Shown here one piece after another: positions 1-7,275 of a DNA stretch of 48,236 nt. Location: assembly GCA_937915765.1 (NCBI GenBank), contig CALGHE010000114.1, positions 1-48,236 of the forward strand, in the 5' to 3' direction. This DNA is from an uncultured Bacteroidales bacterium. GTDB lineage: Bacteria > Bacteroidota > Bacteroidia > Bacteroidales > Paludibacteraceae. How positions within the stretch are numbered: position 1 is the first letter of the stretch; every line of letters starts with the position of its first letter. Under the pieces are notes generated by a model. The model made no database searches and had not been told where the DNA came from. It saw nothing but the letters and a program-made list of their open reading frames with translations. The translations under genes were made by a program, and so were the position numbers.

Positions 1-903
1 TTTAGCCCGCAAATAAATATCATCACCCGATTGATGCAAGGTATTCCTTTTAATAGCGCTTATTATTACAACACAAAGGTACGTCGCCAAGAGGGTAGGG
101 TAATGTTCGAGGATGATTGGAGCAAGAATATAGAAACGCAGGCGTACTTCAAAATAGGGCGTATGGGCTATGGAACGCCTACGAAGGATTATGCAGCTCA
201 ACCCTCCTTTTTTTACTCTACGTTAGGAGCATCCGTGCGTGTCGGTTTTGGGGAAAGAAAAGTGGATACGTATTTCCATCGTCGCCATGTGTATAATCAC
301 CTGCCAGTGATCTATTTGGGTGGAGAGTGGGGTAGTTATCAAACTATGGATATGCCATCTTATCGTATGTATGGCAATGTCAATCTGATACTCAGACAGC
401 ATGTGGATTTGGGAATGGCAGGTGCATTAGAATACCTTTTGCAAGCGGGATTGGTTTTTGGTAAGGTGCCGTATCCACTCTTGCATATCTTTGCTGCTAA
501 TCAAACGCATACTTTTGACAATCATCGTTTTACGCTGATGAATACGTATCAGTATGCTGCGGACCAATATGTGTCCTTGCAGGCGTTGTGGGATGGCAAG
601 GGAGTGCTATTTAATCTTATTCCTGGAATTCGCTATGCTCGCTTGCGCGAGTTGGTCGAACTCAAGGTGGCATATGGTGGATTGCGCAATGATCACCAAT
701 CTGTTGTACCATTCCCCACAAGTCCTGTCGCCTCATCTTATTCTCTGCTCAATCCGCTTACCGTCCCATATGTAGAGATGGGTGTCGGTATAGGCAATAT
801 TTTGCGTGTGGGCGAGGTGTATGGCGTTTTCCGCCTTACCAATAGACACAGCCCATACGCGCCGTGGTGGGCTGTTCGTTTCCGCCTATCATTGGGATTA
901 TAG
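1..903 (+). CDS. DUF5686 family outer-membrane protein, C-terminal part (5' end outside window)
   Basis: The frame is open from the first base of the window to a TAG at 901-903, so this is the C-terminal ~300 residues of a longer protein; the ATG at 34 and the TTG at 31 are internal. The text matches the end of the Bacteroidetes DUF5686 family (proteins with an N-terminal carboxypeptidase-regulatory-like domain and a long beta-rich C-terminus). Landmarks are GKVPYPLLHI, the stretch FTLMNTYQY, the YVSLQALW strand, and PYVEMGVGIGNIL near the end. Alternating aromatic/polar residues and a final segment ending in RFRLSLGL suggest outer-membrane beta strands. Function in the family is not established. 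It converges on the AraC-like gene, leaving only 9 bp between the two stops. The family call is from memory of the sequence pattern. Confidence 0.8.
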   Translation, partial: FSPQINIITRLMQGIPFNSAYYYNTKVRRQEGRVMFEDDWSKNIETQAYFKIGRMGYGTPTKDYAAQPSFFYSTLGASVRVGFGERKVDTYFHRRHVYNHLPVIYLGGEWGSYQTMDMPSYRMYGNVNLILRQHVDLGMAGALEYLLQAGLVFGKVPYPLLHIFAANQTHTFDNHRFTLMNTYQYAADQYVSLQALWDGKGVLFNLIPGIRYARLRELVELKVAYGGLRNDHQSVVPFPTSPVASSYSLLNPLTVPYVEMGVGIGNILRVGEVYGVFRLTNRHSPYAPWWAVRFRLSLGL

Positions 904-912
904 GAGAGGAAA

Positions 913-1741
913 TTAGTTGTTTCTATACGCGCGAGGTGTAATGCCTACGTGCGACTTAAAAAATCGGTTGAAGAAGGATACGTTCTCAAAACCCAAATGC
1001 ACGGCAATCTCCTTTAAGGGCGTGTTGGTCACTTTCAATTGTGCTTTAGCATCCATTAGCAAGGCATCTGAAATAATATCGCCTGCTGTCTGTCCGCTGG
1101 CGCTCTTGATGGTGGAGCACAAGTGTGGCACGGTGATATGCATTGCTTCTGCATATGCAGCCACATGATGCCATTCACGATAATGCAACAGAACTAAATT
1201 GCTAAACTCTTGGTAAATTTCCGTTTTTCGATCCAGTAGCGATCGCGATTTTTCATTGAGCAAGTTACATAGCTCGAAATAGGTTTGTTGAATTAGGTTA
1301 AACACGTGCACCATGCCATCTGATGTCAGCATTGCTATTGAAAGCATTCTCTAAGGTCTCAGAGAATTGTATAATCACTGCCGTTTGCTCATCGTTCATC
1401 TTAACGATGGGCATGTTTTGGCTGGGTAATGAAAGGCGTCGCATGCCATATGCGTTGCGATCTACAAATGACGATGAGAAGACGATATAGCGGATGCAGG
1501 CATCTTCGCTAAAGTCATGGACGAAGAAGAAGCTACCTGGTTTGACATAAATCAAATCTTTCTCGTTGAATTCGTATTGAGTGATGTTTAACGTAGCATG
1601 CGCTGTGCCTCTAAGCATGAATGCATATACAGCACATTGAATCTGACAGGGGAAACGACCGTATTCGTTCAGCACTTTGCCACTTGCCTCGCCAAAGATA
1701 TAATCAATAGGGCAGTCAATCAATGGTATGTTCTCATTCAT
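913..1741 (-). pseudogene. AraC-family transcriptional regulator, frameshifted
   Basis: Two overlapping minus-strand frames together form one AraC-type regulator of about 275 residues. The upstream frame starts at the ATG at 1741 (first residues MNENIPLIDC) and has a cupin-like AraC ligand-binding domain. It hits TAA at 1298-1300. The C-terminal frame carries a linker helix and a double helix-turn-helix with the usual signature (TPLKEIAVHLGFENVSFFNRFFK, then GITPRAYR at the very end). Reading through requires skipping one base in the TTT run at about 1300-1303. Both halves look well preserved, so the shift is either recent, a sequence error, or tolerated. A two-element Bacteroidetes promoter lies 24 bp upstream. 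Target genes cannot be told from context; the neighbour downstream is convergent. Confidence 0.75.
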
Positions 1742-1764
1742 AATAAAAGTAATTGTTTTGGCTG

Positions 1765-1795
1765 CAAAGGTACTGCTTTTTTTTGATAAATCAAA
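1765..1795 (-). promoter_or_regulatory. Bacteroidetes-type promoter for the AraC-like gene
   Basis: On the minus strand TTTG (plus 1792-1795) is followed after 19 bp by TACCTTTG (plus 1765-1772). This fits the known Bacteroides consensus TTTG-N19/21-TAnnTTTG exactly. It lies 24 bp upstream of the ATG at 1741. Confidence 0.7.
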
Positions 1796-1944
1796 ATAAT
1801 TGTGTGTTTTTTTGAAAAATGTGTTTTCTTTTTGGGAATATATACGAGTTGACACTAAAATTGTTTAAGATAATGAGTCAATTTGGGCGTCAATTCAAAA
1901 TACTTATTTTATCCCTTCAGATGATGTGGTATATGTCGTTTGGT

Positions 1945-1980
1945 AAAAAAAAGAAAATGATAGCCATCGGCTATCATTTT
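1945..1980 (-). terminator. Rho-independent terminator of tRNA-Lys
   Basis: A 12-bp perfect stem (1954-1965 with 1969-1980, loop of 3 bases) contains the core GATAGCC/GGCTATC. On the minus strand it is followed by a run of T with one interruption (plus 1945-1957 is A-rich). It lies 62 bp downstream of the minus-strand tRNA-Lys and probably ends its transcript. A stem flanked by A and T on both sides could work in both directions. Confidence 0.75.
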
Positions 1981-2041
1981 CGGTCTCACTTTGAGAATTT
2001 TGTATGTGACTAACACATAACTTGTTGATTCTCAATTTTTG

Positions 2042-2114
2042 TGATTCAGCTGGGGCTCGAACCCAGGACCCCATCCTTAAAAGGGATGTGCTCTACCTGC
2101 TGAGCTACTAGCTC
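2042..2114 (-). tRNA. tRNA-Lys(UUU), with mismatched acceptor stem
   Basis: A 73-nt cloverleaf is readable on the minus strand: D-arm GCTC/GAGC, anticodon arm CATCC-CTTTTAA-GGATG with anticodon TTT, and T-arm CTGGG-GTTCGAG-CCCAG. CCA is not encoded, as is usual in this phylum. The acceptor stem is odd. The 5' strand reads GAGCTAG and the 3' strand CTGAATC, giving two adjacent mismatches (3:70 G-A, 4:69 C-A) and a U-G wobble. The expected 5' strand would be GATTCAG. The altered strand forms a perfect 13-bp palindrome with the D-stem. The gene has its own promoter and terminator, so it is probably transcribed. Whether it is functional is uncertain. Confidence 0.85.
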
Positions 2115-2147
2115 TCCCTTGATTGCCTTGATTTCTCAAAGACAGCG

Positions 2148-2178
2148 CAAAGATACGCATCTTTTTTTAATACGCAAT
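2148..2178 (-). promoter_or_regulatory. Promoter of tRNA-Lys
   Basis: Minus-strand TATCTTTG (plus 2148-2155) fits the -7 consensus TAnnTTTG exactly. ATTG (plus 2175-2178) is a weak -33 element at 19-bp spacing. It lies 33 bp upstream of the tRNA 5' end. Confidence 0.6.
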
Positions 2179-2359
2179 TTTTTTTGACGCTTTTTTTGAC
2201 GCTTTTGAAAAATCTCTCTGTGAAATTATGTCATGGATAAATATTTTGAAGCTGTAAAGCCTTGACTGAGAAACAAAAGAGTCTTTAAGATTTAAAAAAA
2301 AGAAATTTTTCATTAAGGCTAAAGAATAATTTTATAATTTTGGAGTTCTTATAGTAGTT

Positions 2360-3073
2360 GTGGATTTGTATATTAGTAAATATAAGGGATTCTTGTGCGC
2401 GTTGGTGCTGACCTTTGCGCCGGTTTTCTGTTTTTCGCAGGACTTTTCAGATTTTTTTGTGGATTTTCTGACTGTTCCGGGAAAACAGATGACCAAGGTT
2501 GCTGTTCCCTTAAAAACGCCTGAGGGGGTTGTGCGGGATGCCTCTAAATATTCTCCTATTATTTATAAGGACAAGCGGAATGTGGCAATTTTATGTTCGG
2601 ACTCGTTGCAGAAAATTTCAGGTAGCAGTTATCCGTCTGTCGCAATTCATAATTTGAAGAGCAAAAGGAGCCAGGTCTGCATGTTCGAAAAAAAAGGCAA
2701 GGAGTGGAGGTTGGCCGAGGTTTCCAATTTGAGCGGAGCGGAGGTGTCAGACGCAGAGTTCGTCTCTTTCCTGTGTGACTATTCCAAAGACGCAGACTTG
2801 CAGATGAAGAGGACTATCTTCCCGTTCCCGATAAGAAACTATTCGAAGAAAAGCAAGGAGATGCAAGAGACTGCGCTGCTAATGCCGAGAGAGTGGAACA
2901 TGTTGGACTTTTGCAACTCTCATAGCGAAATCTGTTTGTTTGACACCAAAGACTTGAGCGTTGCGAATAACAGAAGATTTGCTATATACAGAGACGGCTC
3001 TCTTGCTGAAATATATAATTTTATACGGATTAACAAAAAGTGGTACCTCATAGAGAAAGAGATTTGGAAGTGA
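2360..3073 (+). CDS. Exported protein, DUF4348-like
   Basis: This is a 237-residue protein with a GTG start; no ATG is available in frame and a stop lies just upstream. Residues 1-27 form a signal peptide (hydrophobic run ending FCFSQ, with no lipobox cysteine directly after it). The mature protein has two stretches of the pattern F-x2-F-x3-(F/Y)...Q(M)-x-(K/R)-x4-P(L/F). One is near residue 30 and one near 130 (FVSFLCDYSKDADLQ followed by RTIFPFP). This resembles DUF4348, a Bacteroidales family of unknown function. Two related half-domains suggest an internal duplication. The C-terminus (FIRINKKWYLIEKE) looks like a terminal beta hairpin. The gene stands alone between tRNA-Lys and another exported protein. 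The family assignment is tentative. Confidence 0.7.
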   Translation: MDLYISKYKGFLCALVLTFAPVFCFSQDFSDFFVDFLTVPGKQMTKVAVPLKTPEGVVRDASKYSPIIYKDKRNVAILCSDSLQKISGSSYPSVAIHNLKSKRSQVCMFEKKGKEWRLAEVSNLSGAEVSDAEFVSFLCDYSKDADLQMKRTIFPFPIRNYSKKSKEMQETALLMPREWNMLDFCNSHSEICLFDTKDLSVANNRRFAIYRDGSLAEIYNFIRINKKWYLIEKEIWK

Positions 3074-3250
3074 AAATCTGCTTTTGTTGAAATCTTGTGA
3101 ATAAAAATCAGCACATATTTTTGGGTTTGACAAATAAAATGACGAATATTGCCGACGCAAATGATTTTTGCTCGACTAGCGTCTCTATTTCTTCATTATA
3201 AGAATGTAGGGCGGCAGAATATTTAGAAAACACTTAATCTATAAAAAGAG

Positions 3251-3736
3251 ATGAAGAAAAACACGATTTTTTATTTGGTGACATTAGTTGGAGCGCTGGC
3301 AATAGGCGGTTTTATATTCACGAATTCCAGAGCAGAGACGTTAGAGGCGGAGATGGTTCCTGCCGAAGCCAAGTGGGAGGTTAAGCTAAAAAGTGATAAA
3401 ATGGTTATGGGACAGCCTGTGGAGGCGGTAGATTTAACTCCGATGAAAAGGTCCGTCTTTGTAAACCGAATACGCACAGGCTCGTTGCCTGCCAGCTTTT
3501 TTATTGAGGCGGAAAACGCCGGGGCAGAAAAAAATGATGACCTTTCGTGCAAAGTCATGCTGAATGGAGTAGAGGTGGTCGGCGATCTTTCTGTTACTGA
3601 CCGGGATAAAAAGTGCGTCAGAGGGGTTGTCTCTATAGATTTAGCTGCGATGACGGAGACTTATAAAGAGGAGCAAATATTAGAATTTTTGAACGCGTTT
3701 CTCGATAATCGTGATTTTAGTGTCAAATTAGATTAA
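3251..3736 (+). CDS. Small exported protein of unknown function
   Basis: This is a 161-residue protein starting at the ATG at 3251. An N-terminal hydrophobic segment (residues 5-24) ends near SRA-ET, a plausible signal-peptidase I site or membrane anchor. The mature part is rich in charged residues and has short beta-like stretches (KWEVKLKSD, KVMLNGVEVVGDLSV). The C-terminal half carries an acidic helix (YKEEQILEFLNAFLDN). No family is recognised. It is monocistronic as far as can be seen: a terminator-like hairpin follows immediately and a tRNA promoter comes after that. Confidence 0.6.
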   Translation: MKKNTIFYLVTLVGALAIGGFIFTNSRAETLEAEMVPAEAKWEVKLKSDKMVMGQPVEAVDLTPMKRSVFVNRIRTGSLPASFFIEAENAGAEKNDDLSCKVMLNGVEVVGDLSVTDRDKKCVRGVVSIDLAAMTETYKEEQILEFLNAFLDNRDFSVKLD

Positions 3737-3744
3737 AATTATCT

Positions 3745-3785
3745 ATCTGATTTTTAAGAAGTTCTGAATCAGATTTAATTTTTTT
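3745..3785 (+). terminator. Terminator after the 161-residue exported protein
   Basis: ATCTGATT (3745-3752) pairs with AATCAGAT (3767-3774), followed by a T-rich stretch to 3785. It lies 9 bp after the stop codon. Confidence 0.55.
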
Positions 3786-3805
3786 AGATTTTTTTGACAA
3801 AAAGT

Positions 3806-3837
3806 GTTGCGCAGATAAAAAAAACAACATATCTTTG
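3806..3837 (+). promoter_or_regulatory. Promoter of tRNA-Leu
   Basis: TATCTTTG at 3830-3837 fits TAnnTTTG exactly. GTTG at 3806-3809 is a one-mismatch -33 element with 20-bp spacing. The tRNA begins 20 bp downstream. Confidence 0.65.
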
Positions 3838-3856
3838 CACTGCAAAAACAAAGAAA

Positions 3857-3938
3857 GCGGATGTGGCGTAATTGGTAGCCGCGCTAGACTTAGGATCTAG
3901 TGCCGCGAGGCGTGGGGGTTCGAGTCCCTTCATCCGCA
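3857..3938 (+). tRNA. tRNA-Leu(UAG)
   Basis: This is an 82-nt class II tRNA with a long variable arm. Acceptor strands GCGGATG and CATCCGC pair perfectly. The anticodon arm is CTAGA-CTTAGGA-TCTAG with anticodon TAG, and the T-arm is GGGGG(TTCGAGT)CCCTT with wobble. CCA is not encoded. Own promoter upstream and terminator downstream. Confidence 0.95.
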
Positions 3939-3940
3939 CA

Positions 3941-3979
3941 CAGAGTGAGAGGCTGAAGAGTTTTTCACTCTGTTTTTTT
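3941..3979 (+). terminator. Terminator of tRNA-Leu
   Basis: CAGAGTGA (3941-3948) pairs with TCACTCTG (3965-3972) and is followed by seven T (3973-3979): a standard intrinsic terminator two bases after the tRNA. Confidence 0.8.
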
Positions 3980-4031
3980 GTAAGATGCAGATTGGGGGTT
4001 CTAAATCTAAAACTAAACTGACGCGTAAATC

Positions 4032-4892
4032 ATGAATAATAAACTAAAGGTTTTTATTGTTATTCTTACTTTGTTGCTGGCATTGTTTTCTGTCTTTGTT
4101 CTGTTCTGGGATAAAGGTCAGAGTGTTACGCAAACTCAAGGTTCTGAAGAACTAACCTTTCGTTTTGAAAATGAAGACCCGAACAATGTTGATGTGAAGA
4201 CCGGTAGTCCGGAGCCGTGCGGCAGCCCGGTTGTGGACGAGAGGATGAAAAGGTATGGAGCGCATGGAACGGCGGGTTATTTTGAAAATATGAATTTGTC
4301 GGCAATAGTTTACGGAGAACCGCTTAAGGTCCCTTATTTCGACAGTGTTAGAAAGGATTCGGCGGTCAGATTCTATGAGCCAGATATTTTGAGGATAGAG
4401 AAAAAAAACAAGGCTGTGGGCAATGCGCTTGGAAGCAACGGCATGACAAATGAATTTAGAACTTTGTATCATGAATATAATTTCTTTTACAGAGGGCGGC
4501 AGGCAGGAAGTCTCTATTATTCCATCTGCTACCATTATGAAGATTGCTCCCCGAACTTGTACCTTTATGTGCTGAATAGTAAGCTGGAGGCGGTTTCGGG
4601 TATGATGCTTGCCGTTGATAATGGCTGTTTTGTGGAAAGCGAAGAGTCGGAGATGTTAGATGACTGCGAGATATGGCAGATAGACGCGGAGAATTATGTT
4701 ACTTTCCTTTCGGATTCGACATTTGTCATAAGTGAATGTAAACATTATTCTGCAGTAGATGTGCTGACAGAAAAGAAGGGCAGCCTTGAAGAGTGTGAAA
4801 ATATAGAGTATCTTATAAATTCAGAAGGAAAAATGTCGGAGATTGGTAGAGATACCGTTCGGACCTGGTCAAAAAATCTGGGCAGACAGTGA
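4032..4892 (+). CDS. Membrane-anchored protein of unknown function
   Basis: This is a 286-residue protein starting at the ATG at 4032. Residues 5-28 are one strongly hydrophobic segment (VFIVILTLLLALFSVFVLFW) flanked by lysines on the N-side, so an uncleaved signal anchor or signal peptide is likely, with the remainder outside the cytoplasm. The rest is acidic and rich in Tyr, Cys and Glu. It contains at least seven cysteines (for example CYHYEDCSPN and DDCEIWQ), which could form disulfides in the periplasm. No family is recognised. It sits alone between the tRNA-Leu terminator and the rimP leader. Confidence 0.6.
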   Translation: MNNKLKVFIVILTLLLALFSVFVLFWDKGQSVTQTQGSEELTFRFENEDPNNVDVKTGSPEPCGSPVVDERMKRYGAHGTAGYFENMNLSAIVYGEPLKVPYFDSVRKDSAVRFYEPDILRIEKKNKAVGNALGSNGMTNEFRTLYHEYNFFYRGRQAGSLYYSICYHYEDCSPNLYLYVLNSKLEAVSGMMLAVDNGCFVESEESEMLDDCEIWQIDAENYVTFLSDSTFVISECKHYSAVDVLTEKKGSLEECENIEYLINSEGKMSEIGRDTVRTWSKNLGRQ

Positions 4893-5119
4893 TTCTTTTC
4901 AGACAGTTTCTATGAATTAGGGCGAGATGACCTTGAATGACATTTTGTTTAGACAGCTCTTGCTTGTGAGTGCGCGATGCGGTCATTGTCGCTGAGCATG
5001 TACGAGCAAGAACGGCAAGATGGATTCGAAAACGTCAGAGTCGGATTTGGAATAATTAACGGAACTTGTCTGAAATATCGAGAGAAAAGCAAAAATTGTT
5101 GCACTTTAGATGCATCTTC
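4893..5119 (+). other. Intergenic stretch before the rimP promoter, no gene seen
   Basis: The whole gap from 4893 to the rimP start at 5212 is 319 bp. The first 227 bp hold no convincing gene; a 60-codon open frame at 4977-5159 overlaps the promoter and looks spurious. The remainder is the rimP promoter and leader, listed separately. Confidence 0.5.
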
Positions 5120-5150
5120 TTTGCTTTTTCAAATAAAAGAATTAACTTTG
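5120..5150 (+). promoter_or_regulatory. Promoter of the rimP-nusA-infB operon
   Basis: TTTG at 5120-5123, a 19-bp spacer, and TAACTTTG at 5143-5150 match the Bacteroides promoter consensus at every fixed position. Transcription would start a few bases later, giving a leader of roughly 55 nt before the rimP ATG. Confidence 0.8.
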
Positions 5151-5169
5151 TGCCGATAGATTATGTGAT

Positions 5170-5186
5170 GGGGACGAAGAGTCCCC
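5170..5186 (+). promoter_or_regulatory. Leader hairpin upstream of rimP
   Basis: GGGGAC (5170-5175) and GTCCCC (5181-5186) form a perfect 6-bp stem with loop GAAGA, followed by a T-rich stretch (5187-5194). It lies inside the predicted short 5' leader. It could be an attenuator or a stabilising hairpin; the sequence alone does not decide. Confidence 0.55.
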
Positions 5187-5211
5187 TATTTTATTGCTAA
5201 AAAACGAGGAA

Positions 5212-5679
5212 ATGATAGAAAAGAGCGTTGTAAGGCAGATAGTTGACGAATTTATATCAGGCACAAATTATTTTGTGGTGGATGTGAACGTAAGCGCTGA
5301 CAATCAGATTCTGATTGAGTTGGACTCAGAAGACGGGTTCTCCATAGACGCTTGCGCGGAACTCACTAAGTTTGTTGAGTCCAAGTTGGACCGCGAAGTT
5401 GAGGATTATGAACTTGAGGTAGGCTCGCCGGGGCTCAGCACGCCTTTCAAAGTTCTGGAACAGTACAAAAAGTACATAGGCAGCGAGGTGGATGTGCTGG
5501 ACAACGAAAACACGAAATGGCAGGGCGTGTTGCTCTCGGCAGACGAGCAGCAGTTTGTGATAGAGATCACTTACAAGGCAAAGCCGGAAGGTGCAAAACG
5601 CAAAATTGATGTTACGGAAAACATCACTTTTACATACGATAAAATAAAATATACAAAATATACTATTAGATTTAAATAG
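5212..5679 (+). CDS. rimP: Ribosome maturation factor RimP
   Basis: This 155-residue protein is needed for 30S subunit maturation. The start at the ATG at 5212 (MIEKSVVRQIVDEF) matches the usual Bacteroidales N-terminus; a TTG six codons upstream is less likely. Characteristic text is the N-terminal domain ending in DYELEVGSPGLSTPFK, the family's most conserved motif (EVGSPG), followed by the small C-terminal SH3-like domain. The C-terminal IKYTKYTIRFK is typical of the order. It is first in the operon with nusA (2-bp gap) and infB, the classical rimP-nusA-infB arrangement. Confidence 0.95.
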   Translation: MIEKSVVRQIVDEFISGTNYFVVDVNVSADNQILIELDSEDGFSIDACAELTKFVESKLDREVEDYELEVGSPGLSTPFKVLEQYKKYIGSEVDVLDNENTKWQGVLLSADEQQFVIEITYKAKPEGAKRKIDVTENITFTYDKIKYTKYTIRFK

Positions 5680-5681
5680 TC

Positions 5682-7028
5682 ATGGCTAAAAAAGAAGTGA
5701 CAAATATGATCGAGACTTTTTCGGAGTTCAAAGAACTGAAAAATATCGACAGAGGAACAATGATCAGCGTGTTGGAAGAGTCTTTCCGCAGCGTGATCTC
5801 TAAGATGTTTGGTACAGATGAGAATTATGACGTCATCATTAATCCGGATAAGGGCGACTTTGAAATTTACAGAAACAGAGTTGTGGTCGAGGATGACGAA
5901 GTGGAAGATTTGAATGTGGAGATTCCTGTGTCTGAAGCGGTTCAGATTGATGAGGATTTTGAGGTTGGAGAAGAGGTGACCGAAAAGGTTGACTTCGCTT
6001 CTTTCGGACGCAGAGCAATCTTGAACTTGCGTCAGACTCTTGCATCTAAGATTCTGGACCTTCAGAAGGATAGCATCTACAACAAGTATCGCGAGAAGAT
6101 CGGAACGATAATTGTCGGAGAGGTTTATCAGGTCTGGAAAAAGGAAATTTTGCTTTTGGACGACGAGGGTAACGAAATGCTTTTGCCTAAGTCAGAGCAG
6201 ATTCCTACTGACTTCTACAAGAAGGGTGACACAATCAGGGCTGTTGTCGCAAAGGTTGACAATAAAAATAACAACCCTAAGATTATATTGTCAAGAACAT
6301 CACCTCTGTTTTTGCAGAGATTGTTCGAACTTGATGTTCCTGAAATCAACGACGGGCTTATCACAATCCGCAGAATCGCCAGAATACCTGGAGAAAGAGC
6401 TAAGGTTGCGGTTGAGTCTTACGATGAGCGCATAGATCCTGTAGGCGCTTGTGTCGGCATGAAGGGAGCGCGTATTCACGGAATCGTAAGAGAGTTGAGA
6501 AATGAGAATATTGACGTTATTAACTACACAAGCAATGTTTCCCTCTTCATTTCAAGAGCTCTAAGCCCTGCCAGAATTTCGTCCATCCGCCTTATTGAAG
6601 AGCACCAAAGAGCAGAGGTGTTCCTGAAGCCGGAGGAGGTGTCTCTTGCTATCGGTAAGGGCGGTATGAATATCAAACTTGCCAGCATGCTTACAGAGTA
6701 CAAGATAGATGTGTTCCGTGATATTGACGACACAGTTGACGGCGAGGACATTTATCTGGAAGAGTTTGAAGATGAAATCGACCCATGGATTATCGATGTG
6801 CTGAAAGGCATCGGATGCGACACTGCTAAGAATGTGCTTAGCATTCCAAGAGACGAACTTATCAAACGTACAGATTTGGAAGAAGAGACAATTGACGAAC
6901 TTCTTGCTATTCTGAGCGCCGAGTTTGAGGGCGAGGACGTCGACGGCAGGGATTATGAAGATGATGAACAGGCAAGAATCGACACTCCGGAAGCTGCAGA
7001 CGAAGAGTCTGAGAAGCGTGAGGAGTAA
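5682..7028 (+). CDS. nusA: Transcription termination/antitermination factor NusA
   Basis: This is a 448-residue NusA. Domains in order are: the N-terminal RNA-polymerase-binding domain (residues 1-130, including ILNLRQTLASKILDLQ), the S1 domain (about 135-205, GEVYQVWKKEILLLDDEG), KH1 (about 235-300, ERAKVAVESYDERIDPVGACVG), KH2 (about 305-370, with GKGGMNIKLAS), and an acidic C-terminal tail after a helix-hairpin segment (DVLKGIGCDTAKNVLS). It binds RNA polymerase and nascent RNA, controlling pausing, termination and antitermination. The ATG is 2 bp after the rimP stop, so the two are co-transcribed. It is of usual Bacteroidales length with no defects seen. Confidence 0.97.
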   Translation: MAKKEVTNMIETFSEFKELKNIDRGTMISVLEESFRSVISKMFGTDENYDVIINPDKGDFEIYRNRVVVEDDEVEDLNVEIPVSEAVQIDEDFEVGEEVTEKVDFASFGRRAILNLRQTLASKILDLQKDSIYNKYREKIGTIIVGEVYQVWKKEILLLDDEGNEMLLPKSEQIPTDFYKKGDTIRAVVAKVDNKNNNPKIILSRTSPLFLQRLFELDVPEINDGLITIRRIARIPGERAKVAVESYDERIDPVGACVGMKGARIHGIVRELRNENIDVINYTSNVSLFISRALSPARISSIRLIEEHQRAEVFLKPEEVSLAIGKGGMNIKLASMLTEYKIDVFRDIDDTVDGEDIYLEEFEDEIDPWIIDVLKGIGCDTAKNVLSIPRDELIKRTDLEEETIDELLAILSAEFEGEDVDGRDYEDDEQARIDTPEAADEESEKREE

Positions 7029-7053
7029 TAGGTACGTTTCGGTGATGGTTTCG

Positions 7054-7071
7054 GGAGAGCGAAGGCTCTCC
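7054..7071 (+). promoter_or_regulatory. Hairpin in the nusA-infB spacer
   Basis: GGAGAGC (7054-7060) pairs with GCTCTCC (7065-7071) around a GAAG loop, 25 bp after the nusA stop. No T-run follows, so it is more likely an RNA processing or stability element than a terminator. Confidence 0.45.
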
Positions 7072-7123
7072 GTCCGGAATCTGTGAGTGTTGTGAAACTG
7101 AGGTTTCGCATTTTAATGTCAAT

Positions 7124-7259
7124 TTTAGAAGCTGTTTATTTCGTCCGGATATTGTCGGAACGCGCGTTTTGCGCGATTATGGCATCATTTGAGAGGGTGG
7201 GTGAACGACAACTTCAAATTGGACTATGTGATTTTAATTAAGAAATAACAGCTTCTAAA
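7124..7259. repeat. 13-bp inverted repeat bracketing the nusA-infB spacer
   Basis: TTTAGAAGCTGTT (7124-7136) and AACAGCTTCTAAA (7247-7259) are perfect inverted copies 110 bp apart, in the 247-bp gap between nusA and infB. The second copy ends 16 bp before the infB ATG. Pairing in the mRNA would loop out the intervening sequence next to the infB ribosome binding region. Confidence 0.6.
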
Positions 7260-7275
7260 GGTATTAGGTCAGAAT

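Noticed and set aside
1819..2013. 64-codon plus-strand frame left of tRNA-Lys
   Set aside because: It runs through the terminator stem at 1954-1980 and has no sign of being a gene.
4977..5159. 60-codon plus-strand open frame upstream of rimP
   Set aside because: It overlaps the rimP promoter (5120-5150) and its residues look random; no start signal or relative is recognised.
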